Shown here piece after piece: positions 1-12,378 of a stretch of 27,500 bases of DNA; position 1 is the stretch's first letter, and each line of letters starts with the position of its first letter. Source of the stretch: Anaeromyces robustus (taxonomy: Eukaryota > Neocallimastigomycota > Neocallimastigomycetes > Neocallimastigales > Neocallimastigaceae); the NCBI GenBank assembly GCA_002104895.1, contig MCFG01000134.1:45001-72500 (forward strand), read 5' to 3'. The notes beneath the pieces are model-generated. The model was not told the origin of the DNA and ran no database searches. It saw nothing but the letters and a program-made list of their open reading frames with translations. Position numbers and translations under genes: made by a program.

Positions 1-2348
1 ACAATATAATATCCAGCATGAGCTCTAGCCATATTATGTTGTTTAGCACCATCTGCAATAGCAAAATAGGATTTTGGTTCAGGTCTACCTAATTTAGGAT
101 CTTCAATAATCATTGAAGTACAAATATCAGGTGTAGATCGATCATTACCTGAACCTACAATAATACCATCCGCAATAACGAATAATAATTTTTTTTTATC
201 TGGATAAGTCGTAGTAGCAAGTGAATTTAATGTACAACGAATACCATCTTCACCTTCAGAATAGGCTGTTACTAAACAAATAGTAAATAAATGTCGAATA
301 CCTTTTTTAGATTTTGGCTGAACTAAATTACTTGATACAAACCAACTGAATATAACAGCCATAATGAAACGAGCAAATACGACACCAAGAATAGTACCTG
401 TTAAAATATAGGTAAAAGATATTGAAATGAAACATCCGTAAGTTTGTGTATTAATTACGGCAACGGCATAATGTTGCTTTAAACATTGTCCAAATTCTCG
501 GGTTCTTTCATTTATTTCAAAATAACGTGTACCATCTTGACCTTTAGCTCTTTTTAAAAGAACTTTATATTCTTCCTTTAAAGTACTATTTTCTAATTTT
601 GATTGAAAATTTTCAATGACAACATTATCATATACTGTTGAATCACTATCTTTAATATCATATTTCCAATCTTTATTATATACACCACTAGGTTTGGCAT
701 CTTTCATTATATATGATGGTATACACTCACCATTTGGGAGTTTTACTGTTTTATCTCTTGCTTTTAAAATACATTTATTTAAATCACTATCTGAATTAAA
801 AACATTTGAACAGGGACTAGGACAACTACCTGATTTACAATTTCTAAATAAAGGCATAATATTTGTTCCTCGAAATTCATCAGGAATTTCTAAATTAATA
901 TTTTTACTTTTAAATAAAGCATTAATTACTGAATTTTGATACCATTTTCCATCATAATATAAAAGCATTTCTGTATCTTTATATTCTAAATGAGGATTAA
1001 ATTCTTTATTCTTATAATTTTCTTTTGGACAAAGTAAAGGTTGGATACCAACGGTACAAAATCCCATAAGACACCAACAAAGAAATATAATAAGACATAA
1101 TGATATTTTTTCACGCCAAGCTTGTACAATTTCTTTACTTTTACCAACACCACATAATGCTCTTATTGGTCGTATACCCCAAAAAGTTATTATTTTTGAT
1201 GTTAGAGTCCAACATCCAGTTTGCTCTTCTTCAAAATCTTCTATAGGAGCTAAATCTATTGGACGTTTTAAAGTTCTACCACTAGTAGCACCTATTATAT
1301 TTAGTTTTAATTATAAAATATAAATATTTTTTTTTTTTATCATTTTTTAATTTTAATATATTATTATTATATACATTAGCAAGAAAAACATTTATTTTAT
1401 TTTATTTTATTTTATTTTATTTTATTTTATTTTATTTTATTTTATTTTATTTTATTTTATTTTAATTTTATTTTAATTTTATTTTTTATTAAATTTTTTT
1501 TTTTTAATTTTTTTTTATTTCTTATTAATTTTAACTTTTATATTACAAAGATGTTTAACTTTTTAAATAAAGCTAAATATATCTTTGCATTTAAAATTGA
1601 AATTCTATTAATAAAAAAAAAAATTTATTTTGAATAGACTTTCCATATTTTAAAATAAAATTTAAATTATTTTATTTTTATTAATCTTCAATACTCATTA
1701 CTTTAAATTTATTTACTTATTTATTTATTTATCAAAATGTAGTGTTTATTATTTTAAATTAATTTATTAATTTATTTAAATGAAGTATTTATTATTTTAA
1801 ATTTATTTATTTATTTATTTTTTTATTCAATTAAATGTCTTAGGATATATTTTCATTTTTAATAATTCTATTTAGTTTATTATTATTTAAATATCATTAT
1901 AAATTAACATTTTTATATTTATTATTTTTGTTCTAATTATTATTATTATTATTATTATTATTATCATCATTATTATTATAGTAAATAATTTTCTTTTATT
2001 CATTATTATTCTTTTTTAATTTAATTTTTTTTTATCTAATTATATTTATAATGTTTTAATGTTTTTATTTTATAATATATAAAACACCTTTTTTTTTTGT
2101 TATAATGTTTTTCTTTCAAAATAATTATTTTAATTTATAATAATGAATATATATTAAAAATGAAATGATTTACCTGCTCTTGCAGCTGGTGGTGGTCTAT
2201 TAAATGTTCTCATCAATGGTCTTCTAAGTGTAGTATTACGTTCTGGTCTTGTTAAAGTTTGGTTTCTCCTAGGTAAAGAAGAGCCATTGTTTGGATAGGC
2301 ATTAATAATTACAGGACGTTTATCCTGTTCAGATTTTGATTTTGGCAT
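1..2348 (-). CDS. Chitin synthase, CHS3/class IV-type, copy A (partial, 3' end outside window)
   Basis: Two exons: 2174-2348 (start ATG at 2346-2348) and 1-1291; joining GCA G|GT keeps the frame (phase 1, donor GTAAAT, acceptor AATAG). I checked exon 2 codon by codon: no stop down to position 1, giving 488 residues before the edge. Seen: a basic/Pro N-terminal exon shared with copy B ([12 protein letters not shown], then LRRPLMRT and RPPPAARAG); a segment with GCWTL and AWREK; a first membrane span (SLCLIIFLCWCLMGF); a Cys-rich extracytoplasmic loop with two b5-like modules (DEFRGTNIMPLF; GQDGTRYFEIN); a second span ending [11 protein letters not shown]; then the start of the GT2 domain ([31 protein letters not shown]). 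The DXD, GEDR and QRRRW motifs would lie beyond the window, so catalytic competence cannot be judged. Family role: polymerises UDP-GlcNAc into wall chitin at the plasma membrane. Copy B lies upstream on the same strand. Confidence 0.92.
1292..2173 (-). other. Intron of chitin synthase copy A (882 bp)
   Basis: Bounded by GTAAAT at 2173 and AATAG at 1292-1296 (minus strand). It interrupts a glycine codon at exactly the place used in copy B, though it is 379 bp longer. The interior is pure low-complexity A/T, with a TTTAT pentamer array and an ATT array at about 1935-1980. No coding or structured element is visible. Confidence 0.85.
1391..1470. repeat. (TTTAT)n microsatellite, about 15 copies
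   Basis: A near-perfect pentanucleotide run inside the intron of chitin synthase copy A, decaying into TTTTAATTTTA at its right edge. It is absent from the homologous intron of copy B. Confidence 0.9.
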
Positions 2349-5327
2349 TTTTTTTTTTTTGTTTTTGTTTTTTTTGTTTTATATATATGTTATATATATT
2401 CTATTTACTATATTTTTATATGTTTTATTTTACTACGGTATAATTCTATTGTTTTGTTTTTATTTTATATTTTATTGTATATTTATATATATATAAAATA
2501 TATTCTATATTATATATATCTTTTGTATATATATCTTTTTTGTGATTTTATATATTTTATTGTTTTAATATAAAATATATTTATATATTAATTATCTTAA
2601 TTTTTGATGATATTTCAAAATTGAATATATTTTATATCAAATATAATTAATTTTTAAATTTTTCTATTTAATATATATATATTTTTTTTCCTTGAACATA
2701 AGCTTTACAATATATTACATAATATATATAAAGAATTTTAATAATTTTTAAAAATTTATATAATAATAAATTCTAATTTTTACAATTTACTTCAAAAAAT
2801 TATTTTATTTTATTTTTTTTTTTTTTAATTTTTTTTTAAGCTTTTTTATTACTTTTTTTTTTATTCTATTGTATATGTTGGTTTTTATATTTCTCTATTC
2901 AAAATTCTATTTAATTTTTCTTTCTCTTTTTTTTTTTTTTTTTTTTTTTTATTTCCTTTTATATATATATTATATATATTATAATTTTTTTTTCTCTTTC
3001 TCTTCAGAATTAAGAATGAAAATATTTCAAAGAAAAAAAAAAAATTTAAAAATAATAAATAAATATATATATTTTTAAAATAAAAATAAAAAAAGAGCCA
3101 GTAAGAGGGAACCGAGAAATAATATATTATTGACAAAAAAAAAAAAAAAGAATATTTTAATGTTCTTTTTTTTTTTTTTTATTTTTTTTATTTTTTAATA
3201 ACTTTTTTAGTTATTAAATTTTATAATTAAATTATTAAATAAAATTAAATAAATAAAAATTAAGTTTTTTTTTTTTGTAATTTTTTATGTATTAATATAC
3301 AGTAAAACATATATTAATATAATGATTAATTCAATTTAAAATATTAATTTATTTAATATAAAAAATATATTAACTACATATATTATAATATATTAAATTA
3401 TAAAATATATTCTATTATATTATTATATATAAATATATATTATAATATAATAAAAATCTAAATTAATATATTTTAATAGAAAAAGCGATTTCTTGGTGTT
3501 TTATTTATTTTTTATTTTTTATTTTTATTTAATAATAAATGTAAATAAATTTGGGTAAATTATTATAATTAAAAAAAATTAAAAAAAATCAACAACAAAA
3601 ACAAATAAAAAAAAAAAAAAAATTACCAAATAAATAATTTGAATAATTATAATATAAATATTAAATATTATATAGAAATTAAAAAAAAATAAAAGTAATT
3701 TTGATTATATGTACTATATAAGTTTTATTCTATTTAAAATATAAACATAGCAGTAAATTGTAAATAAAATAAAATAAAATAAAGATATATTAAAAATAAG
3801 CAACATCAGTAAAAAAAATGATATTTATTAGTTTTTTTTTTTTTTTTTTTTAATTATTTGAATTATTTTAAAACAAAAAAAAAAAAAAAAAAAAGAATAG
3901 TTAACAAAATATAGAACAAGAAATTCATTTTAATTTATATATTATAAAAATATATTTAAACTTTATTGTATTATTGCCCATCATAAACCGATTTTCTAAC
4001 CAAAAATTTTTTTTGTGGTTGATAGATTTTTCATACTATATAATAATATATAATAATAAATAATAAATAATAAATAATAATAAATAGTAATAACAATGAT
4101 AACAATGGTTACTTATTTATAGTTCATACAGATATTAAAACTAAAATACTTTTTAATATTTATTGATATTAAGATATACTATTAATTATTATTATTATTA
4201 TTATTAATAACATTTAATATATATATATATATATATATACACCTTATTATAATTTATATATTTGACAATGTAAAGTCTTTCTTCCTAAAAATAAAAAAAA
4301 ATATATATGTATATAAAGAATAATAATATAAATTTGTAAAAAAAAAAATTAATTCAATTATTATTTTATTATTATTATTATTATTTTTGTCAATTTGGTG
4401 TCAAGTCACTTTTTTTTTTACTAACTAAGTTTATGTCTTTCCTAAATTTAAGAAATAAAAAAAAAAAAAATTTCATCTCTAACAAATATTTTAATAATAA
4501 CAAAATACCATTATACCTTCAAATATATTATTTTCCCAATTAATTATTAATTTCAGTTCTAGAAATCATAAAATAGAATCAAAATGATAAAAAAAAAAAC
4601 TATTTTTTTTTAATTTTTTTTTATTTTTTTTTTTATTTTTTTTATTTATTTTATTTTATTTTATTTTTATTAATATTTTATATTTTATATTTTATTTATT
4701 TACTTTATAATTTTTTTTTCAGTATATATATATTATAGGTATTAAAATTTTTTTATAACATAATTTCTAATTTTTTTTTATTTTTGTTTTTGTTTTTATA
4801 TATATTATTTATGTTAATATTATATTTTAATATTTAAAATATATATACTAAAAATTAATTATATTTATTTTTTTTTCTGATTATTTAATATATAATTAAA
4901 ATTGATAAGAAATTATTCTAACAAGTAAATATGTATATTTTGTATTAATTCTATTATTTAAATAATTTTAATTTATTATAATAAATTTTTTTTTTTTTTT
5001 ATTTTATTCTTTCTTAATTTTTTTTTCTATTATTATTTTACTTATAATAAAGTATAGATAATAAAAAAAAAAAGAAAAGAATTTTTTTTTTGTTGTTGGA
5101 AAAGATTTATTTGATTGATTGATTGAAATCTAATTAAAAAAAAAAACTTTTAATAATTACTTTTATTTCAGAATGAATGATTAATTATCATAATTATTAT
5201 CATAATTTTATTTTTTGTGTGGGTATAAAATATATAATTTTATTTCAATTCATTTCAATTTTCTTTTATTTCTTCAATTTTTTCATTCAAAAAAAAAAAA
5301 AAAAATTATTGTTCATTTTTTTTTTTA
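2349..5327. other. A/T-rich spacer between tandem chitin synthases A and B
   Basis: Contains the promoter side of copy A and the 3' flank of copy B (both minus strand). The content is poly-A and poly-T runs, TA tracts (for example about 4216-4240) and short ATT arrays. Open frames in it are Phe/Tyr/Ile/Lys-only and have no coding character. The exceptions to the composition are a short G/C-containing islet at 3095-3116 and a weaker one at 3975-4020. No gene is supported. Confidence 0.75.
3095..3116. other. Unexplained G/C-rich islet
   Basis: A 22-bp stretch beginning GAGCCAGTAAGAGGG and ending AACCGAG sits among hundreds of bases of almost pure A/T. On the minus strand it reads CTCGGTTCCCTCTT, then ACTGGCTC directly followed by seven T residues, which resembles the 3' end of a Pol III transcript. 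It could equally be a relic of inserted DNA. No fold or homologue was recognised. Confidence 0.3.
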
Positions 5328-8300
5328 TTAACGTCTACCATTTGGACGTACTGCTTGACTTGGTGGAGTAGGCATATATTGTGGTCTTTGACCTTGTGGT
5401 GGTGGAGCACCTGGTCTTGGACCCATTGGACTACCACCTGGTCTTGGTGCTTGTGGTGGTCTTGCACCTGGTCTTGGACCCATTGGACTACGTTTTGGAC
5501 TATTATATGGTGAACCTTGAGAACCAATATATGGTGATGATCCTTGACGAAGTCTATTTTCTTTTTCATATTCATGCCAACGTTTAAGTGGTACAGAAGA
5601 GGCATCAAAGACACCTTCCTTTTTACTATGATCATCTCCATTATCACCTTCTACTTTACGAGTTTCACCCCATGAGAAATCATCAAAGTGCCAGAAGGCA
5701 TAAACTGGAAGAACAAAATTCCATACTGGTAAACCAAGTAAATATACAAACATCCAAAGAACATAAATAATCTTTTGAGTAGTAAGCATAACTAAAATAC
5801 CTGGTAAACCTAAAACTGCAAAAAGCATAATAAGTGGACCAATTGGTCCATGTTCTAATATATATTTCATTTGATCACCTGATTGACTCATACTTTGCTT
5901 TACAACAATGATAAAGACAACTGCTAAATAAACAGTAAATACAATAGCTGCTGGTAAAACAGAAGTACCAAATAATTCCATAAAAACAACAAATTGCATT
6001 GAGAAACAGAAAGTACCACATAAATCTCTAACTAATACTAATTCCATTAAATTATGAACTGTAGAATTAATCCAACGACGACGTTGAGAAAGTAAAACTT
6101 TAAATTCATCTGGTACAATAGTTTTACATAATGCTTGTGGAACAAAAATCATTTTACGTTTTGGGAAGGTTCTTAACATTAATGTGGTTAAGAAACGATC
6201 TTCACCTAATAATAATAAATTCTTTTTATGTAAAGTATCAACCACATTTTCGGAATAATCTTCGACAATATCTGGATTGGCTAAAACAGGAACATATGTA
6301 TTTGGTGTTCCTGGTTTTGGTGCTTTAATTCTATACATACAGAAACAACCTGGTAAACAAGTAACACCACCAAATAATGATTCGAAACATTTACCTAAAT
6401 GATGTGAAATATAATATTCAAATACTTGAATCCATGTTACCCAAGAGGTTGTTTTATTAGCAATACGAGTTTCACCACAAAGACCCATAATCATTGGATC
6501 ATTTACCATAGCTGCAATCATATAAGAAAGTGAGGTAGGTAATACTTTAGTATCAGCATCAACCATAAGTACAATTTCGAATTTATCAGGAGTAACACCA
6601 CATATATGTTGAATCTTTCTAAATAAATCATAATCTAATGGTGTCATACGATCATCAAAAGTAACACGACTTAAAAAGTTCATTAATAACAATTGAGAAT
6701 CACGTTTACCACGATTACCTGGTTTTGCACTTTTAGCTTCTGCTGGTGTACCACATTTTACAACAACAATAATTGGTACTCTATGTCCATCAACAATATA
6801 ATATCCAGCATGAGCTCTAGCCATATTATGTTGTTTAGCACCATCTGCAATAGCAAAATAAGATTTTGGTTCAGGTTTACCTAATTTAGGATCTTCAATA
6901 ATCATTGAAGTACAAATATCAGGTGTAGATCTATCATTACCTGAACCTACAATAATACCATCCGCAATAACGAATAATAATTCCTTTTTATCTGGATAAG
7001 TAGTAGTAGCAAGTGAATTTAATGTACAACGAATACCTTCTTCACCTTCAGAATAGGCCGTTACTAAACAAATAGTATATAATTCACGAATACTATTTTT
7101 AGATTTTGGCTGGACTAAATTACTTGATACAAACCAACTGAATATAATAGCCATAACGAAACGTGTTAATACGACACCAAGAATTGCAATTGTCATAATA
7201 TAGGTAATAATTCTTGAAGCGAAGCATCCATAAGTTTCTTTATCAACTACTGATTCAGAAGAAGTACGTTTTAAGCATTGTCCAAATTCTCTAGTTTTCT
7301 TATTCATTTCAAAATAACGTGTACCATCACGATTAATTGCATTTTCTAAATATTTACCCCACTCACCTAATGAAGTAGCTTGTGCTATTTTTTCTTTAGT
7401 GAATCCTTCAATGACGATTCCATCATATACTGTTAAATGATCACCTCCATTAACACCATATATAGTGTCCCAATCTTTAGTATATTTACCACTAGAATTT
7501 TTAAAAATTTTTTCCATAAGTAAAGAATTGATACATTTACCATCAGGAGGTTCATATGTTTTATCACCTTTTTTTATACTACATTTATTTTCATCACTAT
7601 CTGCTGGGAAAAAGTCTTTACATGGATTTACCTGGTTTGACGTTCCACCACAAAATATTTCGTTGCTCTTTGTTGCACAATCCCTAAATAAAGGCATAAT
7701 ACTTTTTCCTCCAAATTCATCTGGAATTGCTGGAATATTGTGTTGAGAAAGAATTTTATTAACAATACTTTTATCAAACCATGCCCCATTATAATAAAAA
7801 AGGGTAAGAATTTGATTTGAATTTAATTCTGTGTTAGGATTATATTCTACATTTGAATTATTTGGACATAATATTGGTTGAATACCAACTGTAAAAAATC
7901 CCATAAGACACCAACAAAAAAATATAATAATACATAATGACATCTTTTCACGCCAAGCTTGTACAATATCTTTATTTTTACCAACACCAAATAATGCTCT
8001 TATTGGTGGTATAGCCCAAAAAGTCAATATTTTTGAAGATAAAGTCCAACATCCAGTTTGTTCATCATCGAAATCTTCAATAGGTGCTAAATTTGTTGGA
8101 CGATTTAAAGTTCTACCACTAGTAGCCCCTATTGTAATTAATTTTAAAATTATATTTAGAAATTATAATAATTATAATAATAATAGTTATTAAAATATTA
8201 TTTAATTTTGTAATTATCTTTAAAAATAAAATGCATATTTCATCTAAATTATCACTTTTTTTTATTTTAATTTTTATTTTTACTTTTTTAAAAATAAAAG

Positions 8301-8827
8301 CATATTTCATTTAAATTATTATCACTTTCTATTATTTTAATTTTTAATTTTTTATTTTTATTCTTTATTATCTTTTTTATTTTTTATTTGAATTTATTTT
8401 ATTTTACTTTTTACTTTTTATTTTTGATTAATTTCTATTTTAATATATTTATTATATTAATATATTTATTTTTGAATTAACAACTTTATAGTGTTATAGT
8501 GTTATTATTATTATTTTATTTTTTATTTTTAATTCTTTTCATTTTTTTTATTTTAATCAATCAAATATTTATATTTATATTTTTTTAAATATATTATTTA
8601 TAATGAATATTTATATATAATAATAATTTACCTGCTCTTGCAGCTGGTGGTGGTCTATCAATTGTTCTCATTAATGGTCTTCTAAGTGTAGTTTGACGTT
8701 CTGGTCTTGTTAAAGTTTGATTTCTTCTAGGTAAAGTTGAACCGTTGTTTGGGTAGGCATTAATAATTACAGGACGTCTTCCATCCTGTGGATACCCGGC
8801 ACCGGGATTATTTGGATAACCTGACAT
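5328..8827 (-). CDS. Chitin synthase, CHS3/class IV-type, copy B (complete)
   Basis: Exons 8632-8827 and 5328-8128 (donor GTAAAT, acceptor AATAG, phase 1) give 998 aa. The start ATG at 8825-8827 is fixed by an in-frame TAA three codons upstream. Order: basic/Pro N-terminus 1-66; first span about 130-148; extracytoplasmic loop 150-370 with two b5-like modules ([23 protein letters not shown]) but no heme His motif; second span about 371-398; GT2 domain about 410-760 with [18 protein letters not shown] at 589-591 (UDP-sugar/metal), [18 protein letters not shown] at 707-710 and QRRRW at 747-751; then C-terminal spans 771-803, 830-847 and 851-877; FSWGETRK at 884-890; Pro/Arg/Gly tail 928-998. All catalytic motifs are present, so it is expected to be active. 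No myosin domain, hence class IV rather than V/VII. An extra loop (about 809-828) distinguishes it from copy C. Confidence 0.96.
5407..5491 (-). repeat. Direct repeat encoding the Pro-rich tail of copy B
   Basis: A 28-bp block is identical at 5407-5434 and 5464-5491, an offset of 57 bp (19 codons). It encodes the duplicated SPMGPRPGA unit of the cytosolic tail. The spacing in whole codons and exact DNA identity indicate a recent in-frame slippage or duplication. Confidence 0.85.
8129..8631 (-). other. Intron of chitin synthase copy B (503 bp)
   Basis: Runs from the GTAAAT donor at 8631 to the acceptor AG at 8129-8130 and splits the same Gly codon as in copy A. The interior is low-complexity A/T. 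Its sequence shows no obvious alignment to the copy A intron apart from the splice sites. Confidence 0.88.
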
Positions 8828-9545
8828 TTTCTTTTATGTTATTCAATTTATTTTAATATTTCTATCCGTTTTATTAATATTACTATTTTGTTTTGTATAT
8901 TTTATTTCATAAAAAATATTATATCTTTTTTCTATTTCTTACAAGATTTTATATATATTATTTTAATATAAAATTTCTTTAAATAAAAGAATAGTTTTAT
9001 AAATATTAAAATTGAAAATATTTAATATTGAGTATTTTGAAATTTGTATTTTGTTCTTTTATTTATTAATTTATAACAAATTTTCTCGGATTAAATTTTA
9101 TTGTTATATATACGTTTATTAAAAAAAATAAATATAAATTATTTCTTACTGTTTTTAAAATTTGAATTTTTTTTTTTTTCTTTCTTATTTTATAAATAAC
9201 TGTTCAAGTTTTTAATTTTCGTTTATTTTTATTTTTTTTTAATCTTTATTTTATTTTTTTTTTTTTTTTTTTTGGATTTGAACGATTTTAACTTTTTATA
9301 AATTAAAATTTAAAAATATTAACAATTATTTTTATTTTTTGTGATTTATTTATATTTCTCTATATCATTCAATTTTGTATTAGCAATTCTTTTCCTCTTT
9401 TTCTTTCTTTTTATGTATATATTTTATAAATTAATTATTTTATGTTTAAAATATTTTATATTTTAAAATCAAAAAAAAAAAATAAAAAAAAGAATAAAAG
9501 AGAAAAAGAAAAAAAATATACAAATATTAAAAGATGACAAAAAAG

Positions 9546-9579
<34 letters not shown>

Positions 9580-10635
9580 GAAAAATTTTGAAAAAAAAAA
9601 AAAAAATATTAAAATATAAAATACAAATTTTTATTTTATAGTATTTAATAAAGTTATATATTTTCTATGATAATAATAATATGATAAAAAAAAAAAGTAT
9701 AATAATAAATAAAAAATAAACAAAATTTATGAAAATTAGTATATCATAAATAAATAAATAAATAAATATAAAATAAATCAATAAAATATTATAAATAAAT
9801 TAATAAATAAATATGAAATAAATAAATAATATATTTTTATTTATTTATTTATTATTTATAATATTTTATATCAAAAAAAATATTATATAAATATATATAT
9901 ATTTTTTTAATTTATTTTAGTGATAAATTAATCCAAAAATTTTTTAAATAAAATAATTATATTGTAATACTATATAATTCATAAAATTACATAAAAGGCA
10001 ACTAGATCTTATTTAATTAATTATAAATTATATAATAATATATTTAATAATTACATTAAATTATTACCTGTTTTATTGTATTAAAAATTAAAATTAATTT
10101 ATAAATTATCTAATATTTAAATTATTAATTATTTTTTAATATAATTAATACATAAACATATATTACAATGTATTTCAATATATATTTTAATTATAGTAAT
10201 TTAAATTATTAATAATTTTATTTTTCTATTTTAGTATTGGCTGTTTTTTTATATACCAAAATAGTATTTTTAATATATTAATTGATTGATTATTTGTATA
10301 TTTTATTTTATTTTTAATATATTACAGAATATATATTAATATATTATTAAATTATATTAAATAATATATATAATTCAATTATGTTAATATATTATAAAAG
10401 TTTATTTAAGTTGTTTATATTAGTATATAAATATTATGTCATAAATAAATGAGGTTTATAAAAAATTATTTTAATACATTTATATAGGGTTTAATATTTA
10501 ATTTGGGGATAATATATTGTTAAATATATTGTATAAGATATATTTTATTTACACTATTATAATATATAGTAACATGTTGGTATAGAAAGAATAATTTATT
10601 ATACTATAATCTTTTTTTATAAATATCACTATTTA

Positions 10636-10683
10636 TTAGGATATGACTATCTATTTACTAATATAAAATCTTTCATATCCTAA
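10636..10683. repeat. Perfect inverted repeat, 11-bp arms
   Basis: TTAGGATATGA (10636-10646) and TCATATCCTAA (10673-10683) are exact reverse complements with a 26-base loop. The arms contain G/C pairs, so this is less likely to be compositional noise than an A/T-only palindrome. Function unknown. Confidence 0.6.
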
Positions 10684-10782
10684 ATGAACTTTTAAAATAT
10701 AATCATGAATTAATGTATATAATATTTATAAACTAATGTATATTATATTTGATATTTATTACATTTTTATTTTAAAATTTGT

Positions 10783-10866
10783 AACAGTGACAGTGACATG
10801 ACAATAACAGCTTTTATATTTATAGTTGTTGTCATATTTAATTACTACTAATAAATAATTACTGTT
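10783..10866. other. Possible structured element (nested inverted repeats)
   Basis: The inner arms ATGACAATAAC (10798-10808) and GTTGTTGTCAT (10825-10835) pair with one G-U wobble. The outer AACAGT (10783-10788) and ACTGTT (10861-10866) could close a larger stem. The segment is richer in G/C than its surroundings. No known RNA family was recognised. Confidence 0.25.
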
Positions 10867-11210
10867 CATATAATTTATTATTATTAATATTAGAATTATT
10901 TAAATACTTGGATATATTATTTATATTATTATATATAAAAAGAAATTAATTGAAAGATATTATTAATATTTATTATAATATAATATAATGTAATATAATA
11001 TTAAATAATATAAGCCAAAACATTAATATAAATTATAATAATTTTAAATAAGAATAAAAAAAAAAACACATGTAATATATAATATATGTTTATTAATAAA
11101 TTAAAAATATACATATCAATATATTTCATTATATACAAATAATAATAATATAATACTTTTCGTATATTCCATTATATATAAATATTTAGTTATGAAATTT
11201 TTTTATTTTC

Positions 11211-11212
<2 letters not shown>

Positions 11213-11279
<67 letters not shown>
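11213..11279. repeat. (ATT)n microsatellite, about 22 copies
   Basis: Uninterrupted trinucleotide run in the B-C intergenic region, flanked by poly-T on the left and TATATAAG on the right. Confidence 0.95.
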
Positions 11280-11284
<5 letters not shown>

Positions 11285-12378
11285 AGATTTTTGGATTATA
11301 AAAAGGTTTAATTTTTATTTTTGTTTAATAACGGCTTCTGCAATTAAACTTTAAATTTGTTTTTTTATATAAAATATTATAAAATAGTAATGTTTAAAAC
11401 TATGATAATGTAATAAATACGTTATAATAAAAAAAATATAAAATTAAAAGATATAAAAATAATTATTTTATTAATTATTGTGGAGTGCTATATTATCTTA
11501 TGGTTATTAATTTAGGTTTAATTATTATTTGTTTTTAAATTATAACTATTTTATAAAACTGTAATTATTAAATAAATCATATTTTAATTGTTGAAATAAC
11601 TATTTTTAATACCAATATATTATTATATAAAAATTATGATATATAATATAAAAAAGTGCCCTTCTTTTATTATATTAATTTATGTTATTTATTATTTATT
11701 ATTTAGGTGGATATAATAAAATATAATAAATATTATATATGTTTAAGTATTATTACAATAATTACAAATATCAGATTGTAATGTAATAAAATACGTACCG
11801 TAATATATTGCTTAATGTAAAATTTGTTTTTTTTTTTTTTTCTTTTCATTTTTGTTTATAAATATAGTTTTTGTATATATTGTATTACATTATGATATAT
11901 TGTTTGATATATATTAATTATATATCCATTTACATTATTTACTATTTGCTATTTTTTGTATCAAATCATTATTCATCATTTTAATTAATTAATATTAACG
12001 TTAATATTAATTTATATAATAATAGAGAATAATACTAAATATTGTTTTTAATTTATCAATTTATTTATTATTACTACTGATAAATATTATAAAATATATT
12101 AAAATACATTATTAACTTAATGTATACAATTATTTGTATGTTAATACAATAATAATAATAATAATAATAATAATTAATAATAATAATAATAATTAATAAT
12201 AATTAATAATTAATAAACAAAGAGAAATATCGACTTTCTTTTTAGAATAAAAGAATAATTGATTATCAATTAAATTTGATTAATTTGATATTAACGTTTT
12301 AAAATAAAAGAGAAATGCATCATATTTTTTTTTTGTTATTTTAATTATTATTTTGAGTTTAGAAAAAGATTGTCTGTA

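Noticed and set aside
616-939. 107-codon plus-strand frame opposite chitin synthase A
   Set aside because: Antisense shadow; the minus-strand frame is open throughout and aligns with copy B. A similar shadow lies opposite copy B at 7465-7746.
2869-3136. Overlapping frames on both strands (69 and 83 codons)
   Set aside because: Phe/Tyr/Lys/Ile-only products of poly-A/T tracts; no coding signature on either strand.
4419-4425. TACTAAC, the fungal branch-point consensus, with acceptor-like AG downstream
   Set aside because: No exon with coding character on either side; a 7-mer of A/T/C is expected by chance in several kilobases of this composition.
5306-7746. Several open frames of 60-113 codons overlapping chitin synthase B in other frames
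   Set aside because: Shadow frames of a gene whose own frame has all family motifs.
8119-8310. 63-codon minus-strand frame at the acceptor of the copy B intron
   Set aside because: Mostly intron; only its last part overlaps coding sequence, in another frame.
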